A stretch of 64,000 bases of DNA, from positions 28,896-92,895 of the forward strand of contig DXFM01000013.1 of the NCBI GenBank assembly GCA_019114465.1. Direction: 5' to 3'. A program made the position numbers and the translations under genes. The notes beneath the pieces were generated by a model. That model did not search any database. It saw only the letters and a list, made by a program, of their open reading frames with translations, and was not told the origin of the DNA. This stretch comes from Candidatus Lachnoclostridium avicola. Its GTDB lineage: Bacteria > Bacillota > Clostridia > Lachnospirales > Lachnospiraceae. Shown here piece by piece: positions 1 to 8,760 of the stretch (positions within the stretch are counted from its first letter, which is position 1; every line of letters begins with the position of its first letter).

Positions 1-87
1 ACCAGGATAGTCCTGCTCTTACAGCAAGTCTATCACAGTAGACCAGTTTCTGCAACTCTGTGATTCTTACAAATTTATAAACACCGT

Positions 88-1119
88 CTACGGACGGTTT
101 TCCCTCCGCTTCACCGTCCCTGCCAGCCGGAAGGGAAGCTCCGCCAGCAGTCCGAATCCCCGGTACACCGGGCCGGAGGCCAGAACCGCCGCCAGCGCCA
201 CACAGCCTCCCATCAGAATCAGAACCTGCGCCTTCGAGTGGACGTTGAAAAAACGGTACAGGTCAAAATACTGGCACAGATCCCGGATCAGGCGGTGAAG
301 CACGTACACCGGCAGCGTTCTCTGGCCCAGCACCGTGAGAAACGGCAGCCGGCGGGCCGGCAGGAACGCCAGCAGCCCGAAGGACAGCGCCCCGGCAGCC
401 AGATAGCAGACCAGCCGGATCAGCCAGCAGACAGAATAGAGCTCCGGGGCAAAACGGTCATACATAGCCCCGTAGACCGCCAGCCGGTACGGCTCCAGAT
501 AATCATAGGTGCCCAGGAAGATCACGGCAGCCGTCACGGCTCCCAGTCCCACCGCCGCGGCACGCCTTTTTCCGGAGCACACTGCCCCCAGATTTTCCGC
601 CGCGAAAAAATATCCCAGATAAAAGAACGGGGCAAAGGCCAGCACCCGGTCCGCCGCCAGAAAATCCCCCAGATTTCCCGCATAGCCGCCGGCCAGCCCT
701 ATGACCAGAACCGCTGCCAGAGACACCCATTTTCTCAGATGGAAAAACAGGGGAATCAGCAGATACCACAAAATCAGCGCCAGCAGATACCAGGGAGCTC
801 CGCTCTCGTGGAAAAAATCCACCCGCCAGCCGATATGGCCTTCCAGCAGTCCTTCCGTGACGTGAACTCCCAGCTCGAACAGAATATAAAGCCACACCAG
901 CCTCGCCAGTTTGTCCCACCGGAACCTGCCGTCCCGGTACACTCCTTTTGCCAGGTAGCCGGATATGAAAATAAAACAGGGCATGTGGAAGGTGTAGATC
1001 AGATACAGACTGTTGGTGGTAAAGCGGGTGCTGGCCACAGGCAGCAGAAAATGGCCGATCACCACCAGGATGATCAGTATCCCCTTTGTGTTGTCAATTC
1101 GGTAATCTCTTTTTCCCAT
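88..1119 (-). CDS. acyltransferase family 3 membrane protein
   Basis: This 343-residue integral membrane protein resembles the acyltransferase-3 / OpgC / fucose O-acetylase group, which moves acetyl or other acyl groups onto cell-surface sugars. The N-terminus carries the family pattern: RIDNTKGILIILVVIGH near residues 7-23 holds the catalytic-type His at the end of the first membrane helix, and about ten hydrophobic segments follow. A GAGGAG site lies upstream of the ATG. The gene stands alone next to pgcA, so the acceptor cannot be named. The family is well supported and the substrate is unknown. Confidence 0.85.
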   Translation of the reverse strand: MGKRDYRIDNTKGILIILVVIGHFLLPVASTRFTTNSLYLIYTFHMPCFIFISGYLAKGVYRDGRFRWDKLARLVWLYILFELGVHVTEGLLEGHIGWRVDFFHESGAPWYLLALILWYLLIPLFFHLRKWVSLAAVLVIGLAGGYAGNLGDFLAADRVLAFAPFFYLGYFFAAENLGAVCSGKRRAAAVGLGAVTAAVIFLGTYDYLEPYRLAVYGAMYDRFAPELYSVCWLIRLVCYLAAGALSFGLLAFLPARRLPFLTVLGQRTLPVYVLHRLIRDLCQYFDLYRFFNVHSKAQVLILMGGCVALAAVLASGPVYRGFGLLAELPFRLAGTVKRRENRP

Positions 1120-1191
1120 GGGTTTTTGCTCTCCTCAAGGCAGCAGGCCGCCATCCCTCCTGCCGCCGTACATCAAAAGGAGACGCCGCCG

Positions 1192-1212
1192 GCCGGAGAA
1201 ATCTTCTCCGGC
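1192..1212 (-). terminator. short hairpin after pgcA
   Basis: A perfect 9-bp stem (GCCGGAGAA / TTCTCCGGC) with a 3-nt loop lies just past the pgcA stop. Only a short, imperfect T run follows on the minus strand, so this is a weak terminator candidate. Confidence 0.35.
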
Positions 1213-1252
1213 TGCAGCGCCTCCCGGACTTATGCAGTCATCATTTCAGCAT

Positions 1253-2989
1253 TTACATCAGTTTGTCCACCATGGCCATCACGGCATCTCCCAGCTCTTC
1301 GGATTTCTTCTGTCCATCCTCTAAGGAGGTTCCCTTTACGCCATAGTAGAATTTGATCTTCGGCTCCGTGCCGGACGGTCTCACGCATACCCATGCGCCG
1401 CCTTCCATGTCGTAGTAGAGCACGTTGGAGGACGGAAGTCCGGTGGGTTTCACCTTTCCGGTGGCCATGTCCTTGATGGTATCCAGCTTGTAGTCTCTGG
1501 CGGAAACCACCTTGTAGCCGCCGATCTCTGCCGGTGTGTTGTTTCTCAGATAATCCATAATGGACTGGATCTTCGCCAGACCTTCAATGCCGGAAAGTCC
1601 GATGGACTTCACTGCGTCGATGCAGTAGCCATACTTTTCATACATATCGATCATGGCATCCCAGAGGGTCATGTTCTTGGTCTTGTAGTAGGCTGCCGCC
1701 TCGCAGAGGGCAACGGTAGCGGAAACGGCGTCCTTATCTCTCGCGTAGGTTCCGATGAGACAGCCGTAGCTCTCCTCCATGCCGAAGAGATAGGTGCCCT
1801 TGCCGGTGCGCTCATTTTTCAGAATCTGCTGGCCGATCCACTTAAATCCGGTGAGAACCTCCACCAGCTCCACGCCGTAAGCCTTCGCCACCTCGTCGAT
1901 CAGATTGGTGGAAACAATGGATTTTACCACCTGTCCGTCGGCGGGGATCAGGTTTCTCGCCTTCTTCTGGCTGAGCACATACTCGCACAGCAGGGATCCG
2001 GACATATTTCCAGTCAGCGGAATATACTCGCCGGACTTGGTGTCTTTTACATAAACGCCCAGACGGTCTGCATCCGGGTCGGTGGCCAGCACCAGGTCTG
2101 CATCCTGCTCCTTTGCCAGCTTTAAGCCCAGCTCAAAGGCTTCCTTGGATTCGGGGTTGGGATAGCTCACCGTGGGGAAGTCTCCGTCGGGAAGTTCCTG
2201 TTCCGGAACTACAGTCACATGGGTAAACCCAATTTCCTTTAAAGCTCTTCTCACCGGAATATTTCCAGTGCCGTGAAGAGGCGTATATACAATCTTGATG
2301 CTGTCCTGCATCTTGTCGATGGCATCCTGATTGACCACCTGGGCCTTTACCTGAGCGATGTATTTGTCGTCGATCTCCGCTCCGATAATCTGATATTTTC
2401 CGGCCTTTACAGCCTCCTCCACGGTGGTGGTCTTCACTGTGGACAGATCCTCGATCGCCAGAACCTCCTCCGTAACTCCCTTGTCATGAGGCGGCGTAAA
2501 CTGAGCGCCGTCCTCCCAGTATACCTTGTATCCGTTGTACTCCGGCGGGTTGTGGCTGGCGGTGATATTGATGCCGGCGATACAGCCCAGCTCGCGGACT
2601 GCAAATGACAGCTCCGGGGTGGGACGAAGGGATTCAAATTTATAAGCTTTGATGCCGTTGGCAGCCAGGGTCAGGGCTGCCTCCTCAGCGAATTCAGGGG
2701 ACATATGGCGGGAATCGAAGGCAATGGCCACTCCCTTGTCCGCTCCGCCCTGCTTGATGATATAGTTGGCAAGGCCCTGGGTCGCCCGGCGCACCACATA
2801 AATATTCATGCGGTTGATTCCGGCGCCGATAATACCTCTCAAACCGGCGGTACCAAACTCCAGATCCATATAGAAACGCTCTTTGATCTCATTCTCATTT
2901 CCGGCGATGGCACGGAGCTCTTCCTTTGTCTTCTCATCAAAATACGGATTGCTCAGCCATTCTTCATAAATTTTCATGTAATCTTTCAT
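1253..2989 (-). CDS. pgcA: phospho-sugar mutase (alpha-phosphoglucomutase type)
   Basis: At 578 residues this matches the PgcA-type phosphohexomutases of Firmicutes, cytosolic enzymes that interconvert glucose-1-P and glucose-6-P for glycogen and cell-wall sugar synthesis. The active-site serine loop is visible as TASHNPPEYNGYK near residues 142-154. The metal loop is DPDADRLG near 305-312, and the C-terminal phosphate-binding loop is RPSGTEPKIKFY near 537-548. An AGGAGG lies 11 nt before the ATG. The neighbour upstream on the same strand is the cotS-like gene, separated by a palindromic block that would be in the mRNA leader. It probably supplies the glycogen genes found 9 kb away. Confidence 0.95.
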   Translation of the reverse strand: MKDYMKIYEEWLSNPYFDEKTKEELRAIAGNENEIKERFYMDLEFGTAGLRGIIGAGINRMNIYVVRRATQGLANYIIKQGGADKGVAIAFDSRHMSPEFAEEAALTLAANGIKAYKFESLRPTPELSFAVRELGCIAGINITASHNPPEYNGYKVYWEDGAQFTPPHDKGVTEEVLAIEDLSTVKTTTVEEAVKAGKYQIIGAEIDDKYIAQVKAQVVNQDAIDKMQDSIKIVYTPLHGTGNIPVRRALKEIGFTHVTVVPEQELPDGDFPTVSYPNPESKEAFELGLKLAKEQDADLVLATDPDADRLGVYVKDTKSGEYIPLTGNMSGSLLCEYVLSQKKARNLIPADGQVVKSIVSTNLIDEVAKAYGVELVEVLTGFKWIGQQILKNERTGKGTYLFGMEESYGCLIGTYARDKDAVSATVALCEAAAYYKTKNMTLWDAMIDMYEKYGYCIDAVKSIGLSGIEGLAKIQSIMDYLRNNTPAEIGGYKVVSARDYKLDTIKDMATGKVKPTGLPSSNVLYYDMEGGAWVCVRPSGTEPKIKFYYGVKGTSLEDGQKKSEELGDAVMAMVDKLM

Positions 2990-3036
2990 AGATGCTGTCT
3001 CCTCCTGAATTCCGCGTGGTTCGCGGCATATTTGGC

Positions 3037-3286
3037 GTCAGCAGGAGGCCGGTGCCTGGGGGCGGGGAAGAAGTTCCTGGCCTGGGCGGGCGCGCCGGCG
3101 GCCTGGCGGCCTGGGCTCGCGGGGGAGTCCGCCGCGCTGCGAGACCTTCGGAACAGAGACCTTCCGGTCTCTGTTCCGAAGGTCTCACGGGCTTCGCCCT
3201 ATGCAGGGGAACGAAGGCAGACCCGCTTTTGTGCGAGCACAACGCGGATCTGCCTTCGTTCCCCTGCGCACGGCTCATTGCTGACG
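3037..3286. repeat. GC-rich palindromic block with three hairpins
   Basis: This 250-bp stretch fills most of the gene-free interval between pgcA and the cotS-like gene. It holds a perfect 21-bp inverted repeat at 3141-3161 / 3166-3186 with a 4-nt loop. A small GGGC-TTC-GCCC hairpin follows near 3189-3199. A third inverted repeat has 24-bp arms with one mismatch (3203-3226 / 3244-3267) and encloses a nested 6-bp palindrome. An 8-bp inverted repeat (CGTCAGCA 3037-3044, TGCTGACG 3279-3286) bounds the whole block. No T tract follows, so it is not an ordinary terminator. A -10-like TATAAT (minus strand, 3292-3297) sits just outside, so the hairpins may fall in the pgcA leader. It could also be a MITE- or REP-like insertion. 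Confidence 0.8.
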
Positions 3287-3323
3287 TGGATATTATACAA
3301 CATTCTGCACAAAAAAGGAAGTA

Positions 3324-4304
3324 TCATCCGCGCAGCTGCCGTAAAAATTTCCATCTGTTTTCTTCCTGTTCTTCCAATTTTTTCAGCTTTTCGACGTTTC
3401 TCTCCGGGATCCAGGCTTTGTTGGCGTTGTAGTAAAAATTAATCTGTTTCCAGTATTTTTCCGGGTACAGGAACAGGTAGTACAGGCATTTGTGCTCCAG
3501 CTCTGTCAGGGGCAGGGTTTTCTCGTAGATGTTCAGGACGGACCGGCCCAGGGCGCTGTTCCAGTCGTGTTTTTCCATGACTTTCCGCAGGAAATGATAG
3601 AGATCGGTCACCTGGACGCCCAGGTGCATGCGGTTGAATTCGATGACGGCGATGTCCCGGCCGGTCATGAGCAGGTGGTGCTGGTCCAAGTCTCCGTGGC
3701 ATAAAAAAAGGCCCTGGCCGCTGTGGTCTGCAAAGATGGCATCCATGCCGTCCGCCGCTTCCAGTGCCTGCTCATAGAATTTCTGAAAGCCGGCGATCAC
3801 CTGGAGCTCGAAGGCCGTCTTTTTCCGTTTGCCCCGGACGAAATTCCTGGCCCGCTGCAGCTCCTGGTTGTGGCGGCGCATCTCCCCGGCCAGGGATTCT
3901 CCCAGGATGGAGCCCATGCTCCACTCCTCCCGGAAGGGGAGACGGCGCAGAATTCTGTGCAGGGAGGCGATCTTTGACGACGCCTGGAGCACCTCCCTGG
4001 TGTCCTTTAAGCTGCACTCCCGGTCGGAAAACCAGTTTTTTACAACATAGCGGGTTCCGTCCCCCGCCAGGCTCAAAAGCCCGTCCTCCCGGTTGCGCTC
4101 ATACTGGTCCGCCAGCAGGCCGCCTTCCTCCATGGCGAATCTCAGCACCTCTTCCTCAAACTCCAGCCGGCGGACAGTTCCGCGGTACTCTTTTACCAGC
4201 TTTAAGCCATGATCCGTCTCACAGATCCAGGCTCCCCTGCCCTTTCTGGCCGACAACAGCTCCAGATCGTACTGTTCCAGAATTTCTATATATTTTTCAT
4301 TCAC
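3324..4304 (-). CDS. CotS-family spore coat / phosphotransferase-like protein
   Basis: A 326-residue protein of the CotS/YsxE/YutH group, which is built on the aminoglycoside phosphotransferase (kinase-like) fold and is usually found in the spore coat. The Brenner-like catalytic motif HGDLDQHHLLM lies near residues 202-212, followed by an IEFNRMHLG segment where the metal-binding Asp of true kinases would be. That Asp appears replaced by Glu or Asn, so catalytic activity is doubtful. The C-terminal KYWKQINFYYNANKAWIPE is typical of this group. It is a stand-alone gene and presumably mother-cell expressed. The role is inferred from family only. Confidence 0.8.
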   Translation of the reverse strand: MNEKYIEILEQYDLELLSARKGRGAWICETDHGLKLVKEYRGTVRRLEFEEEVLRFAMEEGGLLADQYERNREDGLLSLAGDGTRYVVKNWFSDRECSLKDTREVLQASSKIASLHRILRRLPFREEWSMGSILGESLAGEMRRHNQELQRARNFVRGKRKKTAFELQVIAGFQKFYEQALEAADGMDAIFADHSGQGLFLCHGDLDQHHLLMTGRDIAVIEFNRMHLGVQVTDLYHFLRKVMEKHDWNSALGRSVLNIYEKTLPLTELEHKCLYYLFLYPEKYWKQINFYYNANKAWIPERNVEKLKKLEEQEENRWKFLRQLRG

Positions 4305-4388
4305 GGCTGCCCCTCCACATTCCTCACATTTCGTGCGGGCAGGACTCTCCTGTCCGGCTACTTCTAGGGTATGTGGGCGGCTGCTTTT

Positions 4389-5579
4389 TTAGAATCGCAG
4401 CAGATATTCTTTTGTGTTGTGTTCCGGGTGGCGGAGCACGTCCTCCAGCATCTCCTCCAGCCTAAGGCCGATCTCCCGCCCAGGCTTCATTCCCGCGGCG
4501 ATCAGGTCGTTTCCCGTCACCGCCAGCATCTTCAGGGAAATGCAGTCCCCATCCCGGCGGATCTCCTGTGCCATGGCCTGGAGAGCCTCCGTCTTTTCCC
4601 GGCTGTCCGTCCCGGCCGCCAGCCGGAACCGCAGAAGACTGTCAAACATCTCCCCGCTCATCCGGCTCATGGCCCGGCGCAGCTGGTATTTGTCCGCATC
4701 CAGCGGACATTTCCAGTTTCCCACCAGCAGACGGACTCTGGAAATGGTGTCGTTATCCGCCTTCAGCTCCTTTAAAATCCGCTCCGCCTCCTTTTCTCCC
4801 AGACGCCGCAGAAATGCGGCCCAGCGGACATATTTTTCCGGCTCAAACTCCGCCGTCAGCCAGTTCTCCCCGTCCTTCTCCCCGGGATTTCCCGCCTCCG
4901 CGAAGTGTGCGCTCACATAGGGAGCGATCCCCGTGTCAAATACCAGACTCATCCGCTCCGGGTGGGGGGATTTCAACAGTTTCGTCAGCTCCACCTGAAT
5001 CCGTTCCTTGCTCACATGGACCAGGTTGGGGGCGATCTGCCTCACCGCCTCCAGGGTCTGCTCCTCGATGGAAAAGCCCAGCTGGGCGGAAAAACGGATG
5101 GCACGCAGAATCCGCAGGGCATCCTCCGTAAACCGCTCCTGAGCCGCTCCCACGCAGCGGATGATCCCCCGCTTTAAATCTTCCATCCCGCCGAACTCAT
5201 CCACGATCCCCGTCTTTTTGCTGTAAGCCATGGCGTTGATGGTGAAATCCCGCCGCTTCAAATCCTCCGTCAGGCTGGCGGTAAACTCCACCTGCTTGGG
5301 ATGGCGGCCGTCCTCATACTCCCCGTCAATGCGGTATGTGGTCACCTCATAGCCCTGATGGTTTTCCAGCACCGTCACCGTTCCGTGCTGGATCCCGGTG
5401 TCCACCGTTCTGCGAAACAGGCTCTTTACCTGCTCCGGGCGGGCGGAGGTGGTGATGTCCCAGTCCTCCGGCTCCCGGCCCAGAAGAGTGTCCCGCACGC
5501 AGCCCCCCACCGCGTAGGCCTCAAAACCTCCTGCTTCCAGCGTATCTATGATCTTTTCCACTGCCTGGGGAATTTCCAT
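4389..5579 (-). CDS. cca: CCA tRNA nucleotidyltransferase
   Basis: This enzyme adds or repairs the 3' CCA end of tRNAs in the cytosol. The class II head domain is clear: YAVGGCVRDTLLGREPEDWD near residues 19-38 carries the GG nucleotide-binding motif and the catalytic D-x-D. RRDFTINAMAY and the LRILRAIRFSAQLGF neck helix follow. I place the start at the ATG at 5579 because GTGAGG precedes it with good spacing and homologues begin MxIPxxVxxII. In-frame ATGs farther upstream (5621, 5606) lack a clear site. An HD domain cannot be confirmed, so this may be the shorter type. Single gene. Confidence 0.93.
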   Translation of the reverse strand: MEIPQAVEKIIDTLEAGGFEAYAVGGCVRDTLLGREPEDWDITTSARPEQVKSLFRRTVDTGIQHGTVTVLENHQGYEVTTYRIDGEYEDGRHPKQVEFTASLTEDLKRRDFTINAMAYSKKTGIVDEFGGMEDLKRGIIRCVGAAQERFTEDALRILRAIRFSAQLGFSIEEQTLEAVRQIAPNLVHVSKERIQVELTKLLKSPHPERMSLVFDTGIAPYVSAHFAEAGNPGEKDGENWLTAEFEPEKYVRWAAFLRRLGEKEAERILKELKADNDTISRVRLLVGNWKCPLDADKYQLRRAMSRMSGEMFDSLLRFRLAAGTDSREKTEALQAMAQEIRRDGDCISLKMLAVTGNDLIAAGMKPGREIGLRLEEMLEDVLRHPEHNTKEYLLRF

Positions 5580-5773
5580 ATCTGTAATCCTCACTTTCTC
5601 TGTCATCCATCTGCCCATCATACCATTTTTTCCCTGGTTTGCCAAATAAAATCACCCTTCCCGCAGAAAACCTCCCCCGCACCGCTGCTGTTCCCGATCG
5701 GATAGGGAAAGTCCCTTCCCCTATCCAATTCGTGATACCACGGGCAGCTCACAGCAAAGCTGTTCGCTGTCCG

Positions 5774-5832
5774 TTGCCCGGCAAATGTCCGCCCATGCAA
5801 GCATGGCGTCCCCTTGCCGGGCGTATCCCGCC
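5774..5832. repeat. intergenic hairpin repeat, copy A
   Basis: An imperfect hairpin: GCCCGGCAA pairs with TTGCCGGGC, and an inner CGCCCATGC pairs with GCATGGCG. The right half (5797-5832) recurs at 52037-52072 with about five mismatches in 35 bases, which suggests a dispersed intergenic element. It lies between proS and cca. Confidence 0.5.
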
Positions 5833-5885
5833 AAAAAAGAGGAACCGCTCCATCCCAAATGGATGAAGCGGTCCCTCTCTTTTTT
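5833..5885 (-). terminator. rho-independent terminator of proS
   Basis: A long stem runs from AAAAAAGAGGAACCGCT to its near-complement AGCGGTCCCTCTCTTTTTT, with CCATCC/GGATG extending it towards the loop. A/T runs flank both sides, so it could act in either direction. It lies 36 nt after the proS stop. Confidence 0.8.
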
Positions 5886-5920
5886 CTTTTTGGGCAGGAA
5901 TCAGCAGAAATCTCCGCCTA

Positions 5921-7354
5921 TCAATATGCCCGGCCCCAGTATACCATCTTTTTGGCCGGCTTGCCGCAGCAGACGCACTTGTCAGAGAGCTGCTCCTGGT
6001 CGAAGGGCATGCAGCGGGAGGTGGCTCCCGTCAGCTCCTTGATCTTGTCCTCGCACTCCTGGCAGCCGCACCACATGGCCTTTACAAAGCCCGGCTTCTC
6101 GTTGATGGTCTTCTCAAACTCCTCGAAGGTGGTCGCCGTGTAGGTGTGGGCGTCCCTGTGGGCCTTCGCCTTCTCAAACAGGTGATGCTGAATCTCATCC
6201 AGCAGTTCTTTCACCTTCTCGTTGATCTCATCCAGAGACACCACCGTCTTCTCATGGGTATCTCTGCGCACCAGCACTGCCTGGCCGTTCTCAATATCTC
6301 TCGGGCCGATTTCCACGCGGACCGGAATTCCTCTCATCTCAGACTCGCTGAACTTCCAGCCCGGGCTCTTGTCGGAGTCGTCCACTTTCACCCGGAAATT
6401 GGACAGAGTCTCCTTCAGCTCAAATGCCTTGTCCAGCACGCCCGGCTTCTGCTGCTGAACGGGAACGATCACCACCTGTACGGGGGCGATGGCCGGGGGA
6501 AGCACCAGACCGTTGTTGTCGCCGTGAACCATGATGATGGCTCCGATCAGACGGGTGGTCATGCCCCAGGAAGTCTGATGGACATATTTTAACTTGTTGT
6601 CCTTGTCGGAATACTGAATGCCGAAGGCCTTCGCGAAGCCGTCGCCGAAATTGTGGCTGGTTCCGGACTGAAGGGCCTTTCCGTCGTGCATGAGGGCCTC
6701 GATGGTGTAGGTAGCCTCCGCTCCCGCAAATTTCTCCTTGTCCGTCTTCCGGCCCCGGATCACCGGCATGGCCAGTACCTGCTCACAGAAATCCGCATAC
6801 AGGTTCAGCATCTGGATGGTTCTCTCCTCTGCCTCCTCCGCAGTGGCGTGGGCGGTGTGTCCCTCCTGCCATAAGAACTCTCTGGAGCGGAGGAAGGGCC
6901 TGGTGGTCTTCTCCCAGCGCACCACGGAGCACCACTGATTGTAAAGCTTGGGCAGATCCCGGTAGGAGTGGATGTCCCTGGAATAAAAATCACAGAACAG
7001 GGTCTCGGAAGTGGGGCGGACACAAAGCCGCTCCTGAAGGGGCTCTAAGCCGCCGTGGGTCACCCAGGCAACCTCCGGCGCAAATCCCTCCACGTGATCC
7101 TTTTCCTTCTGCAGCAGGCTCTCCGGAATAAACAGGGGCATGTACACATTCTGTACGCCGGTCTCCTTAAACCGCTTGTCCAGCTCCTTCTGGATGTTCT
7201 CCCAGATGGCATAGCCGTCCGGCTTGATCACCATGCAGCCCTTTACGCTGGAATAATCGATCAGCTCTGCCTTCTTCACCACATCCGTATACCACTGGGC
7301 GAAATCCTCGTCCATGGATGTGATGGCTTCCACTAACTTTTTGTCCTTTGCCAT
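5921..7354 (-). CDS. proS: prolyl-tRNA synthetase
   Basis: A 477-residue class II aminoacyl-tRNA synthetase of the short, eukaryote/archaeon-like ProRS type, which lacks the INS editing domain. It charges tRNA-Pro. Motif 2 is seen as [29 protein letters not shown] (class II FRxE core at residues ~152-170). The C-terminal zinc-type extension contains CGCQECEDK and [10 protein letters not shown], and the protein ends in Tyr as is usual for this type. AAGGAG precedes the ATG. Expression should be controlled by the T-box leader directly upstream, making it responsive to uncharged tRNA-Pro. Confidence 0.96.
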   Translation of the reverse strand: MAKDKKLVEAITSMDEDFAQWYTDVVKKAELIDYSSVKGCMVIKPDGYAIWENIQKELDKRFKETGVQNVYMPLFIPESLLQKEKDHVEGFAPEVAWVTHGGLEPLQERLCVRPTSETLFCDFYSRDIHSYRDLPKLYNQWCSVVRWEKTTRPFLRSREFLWQEGHTAHATAEEAEERTIQMLNLYADFCEQVLAMPVIRGRKTDKEKFAGAEATYTIEALMHDGKALQSGTSHNFGDGFAKAFGIQYSDKDNKLKYVHQTSWGMTTRLIGAIIMVHGDNNGLVLPPAIAPVQVVIVPVQQQKPGVLDKAFELKETLSNFRVKVDDSDKSPGWKFSESEMRGIPVRVEIGPRDIENGQAVLVRRDTHEKTVVSLDEINEKVKELLDEIQHHLFEKAKAHRDAHTYTATTFEEFEKTINEKPGFVKAMWCGCQECEDKIKELTGATSRCMPFDQEQLSDKCVCCGKPAKKMVYWGRAY

Positions 7355-7460
7355 GATTTCTCTCCTTCTTTTTTATTGTTTCCTATGGCGGGGCGGCCCT
7401 GAATCCCTGCGGAATCTCTGTTTTCACAGAAATGCAGCGACTCCTCATGTTCCATAAAAC

Positions 7461-7501
7461 AAAAAGCGCCCCGGCCCCTCTCTGAATCTGAAAGGGACCG
7501 G
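7461..7501 (-). terminator. T-box-controlled terminator
   Basis: On the minus strand CCGGTCCCTTT pairs with AGAGGGGCCGG and is followed by GCGCTTTTTG. The stem starts directly after the T-box sequence, as expected for the terminator that is disrupted when uncharged tRNA binds. Confidence 0.85.
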
Positions 7502-7723
7502 AACGCCGGCGGTACCACCCAACTTAGCGGATCCCCGCAGCCTTCCCGGCTGTCAAAAACTCCGCTCTCTCTGTTACCCGTTAACGCCGGTGTACGCCGC
7601 ATTCCTCATACGGGGCTCCAGGGCCGGTTCGGAATCCAGGGACATGGCTGCTTTCCACCCTCCGCAGCCTCTCTGTCATGTATGAAAACCTACTATTCCT
7701 CTTCATCGCCTTTTTCTTATTGT
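7466..7723 (-). promoter_or_regulatory. T-box riboswitch leader of proS (Pro)
   Basis: On the minus strand the leader carries the conserved T-box GGGTGGTACCGCC (within 7505-7525), which base-pairs with the acceptor end of uncharged tRNA. Stem I hallmarks lie upstream: AGTAGG, CAGAGAGG, GGGTGGAAAGC and CTGGAGC. A CCG triplet at 7630-7632, in GATTCCGAAC, is a plausible proline specifier codon, which fits the downstream proS. The antiterminator would compete with the terminator at 7471-7501. The specifier is my inference from position; the T-box itself is clear. Confidence 0.9.
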
Positions 7724-7729
7724 AGGTCG

Positions 7730-7758
7730 ATTCTACGCCATTTTCATCAAATTGTCAA
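7730..7758 (-). promoter_or_regulatory. sigma-A promoter of the T-box-proS unit
   Basis: On the minus strand TTGACA (7758-7753), a 17-nt spacer and TAGAAT (7735-7730). It lies just upstream of the first T-box structural motifs. Confidence 0.8.
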
Positions 7759-7889
7759 CCGGATATCCCCATTCTCCCGCCGAATTTTTGATCCCGGCCC
7801 TCCATCCGGATCTCTCCCCGCCCGGCCGTCATATACGGCCTTCCCTTCACATACAATGCTATTAACACCCGTCCCGCGGAGATCTGTCT

Positions 7890-8717
7890 ATGAAACTGAA
7901 ACACCGTCTTTCCGAAAACGCCCTGTTCTGGATGGCGATTATCTTCCTGGCCATCGGAGCCTCCCTCACCTTCTACCAGCAGGGAAATCTGGCTCTCACC
8001 GCCAGTTCCATGCGCATTTTCCAGGCGGAGGGCACTGCCAGCCATCTCTCCGGAAAACGGCAGCTGCCCATCTACTGCGTCCAGACCGACAAGCCCCAGG
8101 TGGCCCTGTCCTTCGACGCCGCCTGGGGCAATGAAGATACCGCCCAGATCATGGACATTCTGGCAAAACACAACGTAAAAGTCACCTTTTTCATGACCGG
8201 TGGCTGGGTGGAAAGTTTTCCTGAGGACGTCAAATACATCGCCTCCCAGGGCCATGATCTGGGCAATCACAGTGAAAATCATAAGAACATGAGCCAGCTC
8301 TCCGATGAGGAGATCCGCTCTGAACTTCAGAAAGTCCACGACAAGGTAAAAACTCTCACCGGTCAGGATATGACCCTGTTTCGCCCGCCCTACGGGGATT
8401 ACGACGACCAGGTGATCACCGTCTCCCGGGACATGGGATATTACCCGGTTCAGTGGGACGTAGACTCCCTGGACTGGAAGGACTACGGGACTGAGTCCAT
8501 CATCAAAACAGTTTTAAACCACAAGCACCTGGGGAACGGCAGCATTATCCTGATGCACAACGGAGCCAAATACACCCCCGCCGCCCTGGATGCCGTCATC
8601 ACCGGACTGCAGGACGCCGGCTACGAGCTGGTCCCCATCTCCCAGCTGATCTACCGGGACAATTACCACATTGACCACGAAGGACGCCAGGTCCCCGACA
8701 GCCTGCCTGAAGCCTGA
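7890..8717 (+). CDS. polysaccharide deacetylase (PdaB-like)
   Basis: A 275-residue carbohydrate esterase family 4 protein. It has a short cytoplasmic start, one membrane anchor near residues 11-30 and an extracytoplasmic NodB domain from about residue 60. Catalytic motifs are present: the FDAAWGN segment with the metal/catalytic Asp, HDLGNHSENH with both metal His residues, and RPPYGDYD. QWDVDSLDW and LMHNG complete the fold. In spore formers such proteins deacetylate peptidoglycan or a related glycan during sporulation. In FDAAWGN, Ala replaces the second Asp of the usual FDDG/FDDP motif, as in PdaB-type proteins. Single gene with its own terminator. Confidence 0.88.
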   Translation: MKLKHRLSENALFWMAIIFLAIGASLTFYQQGNLALTASSMRIFQAEGTASHLSGKRQLPIYCVQTDKPQVALSFDAAWGNEDTAQIMDILAKHNVKVTFFMTGGWVESFPEDVKYIASQGHDLGNHSENHKNMSQLSDEEIRSELQKVHDKVKTLTGQDMTLFRPPYGDYDDQVITVSRDMGYYPVQWDVDSLDWKDYGTESIIKTVLNHKHLGNGSIILMHNGAKYTPAALDAVITGLQDAGYELVPISQLIYRDNYHIDHEGRQVPDSLPEA

Positions 8718-8731
8718 GCCTTCCCATCTGT

Positions 8732-8760
8732 CTCCGGCCGGACTCAGATTCCGTCCGGAG
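8732..8760 (+). terminator. terminator after the deacetylase gene
   Basis: Stem CTCCGG...CCGGAG with inner GGAC/GTCC, followed by ATTTTTTC on the plus strand. It overlaps the end of the convergent gene. Confidence 0.7.

Noticed and set aside
238..1356. 372-codon plus-strand open frame antisense to the acyltransferase gene
   Set aside because: Its translation is rich in Gln, Arg, Pro and His with no fold-like pattern, and it is the shadow of a GC-rich membrane-protein gene with clear homology on the other strand.
3141..3267. Terminator interpretation of the palindromes
   Set aside because: No T tract follows either hairpin on either strand, and the arms are longer than usual terminators.
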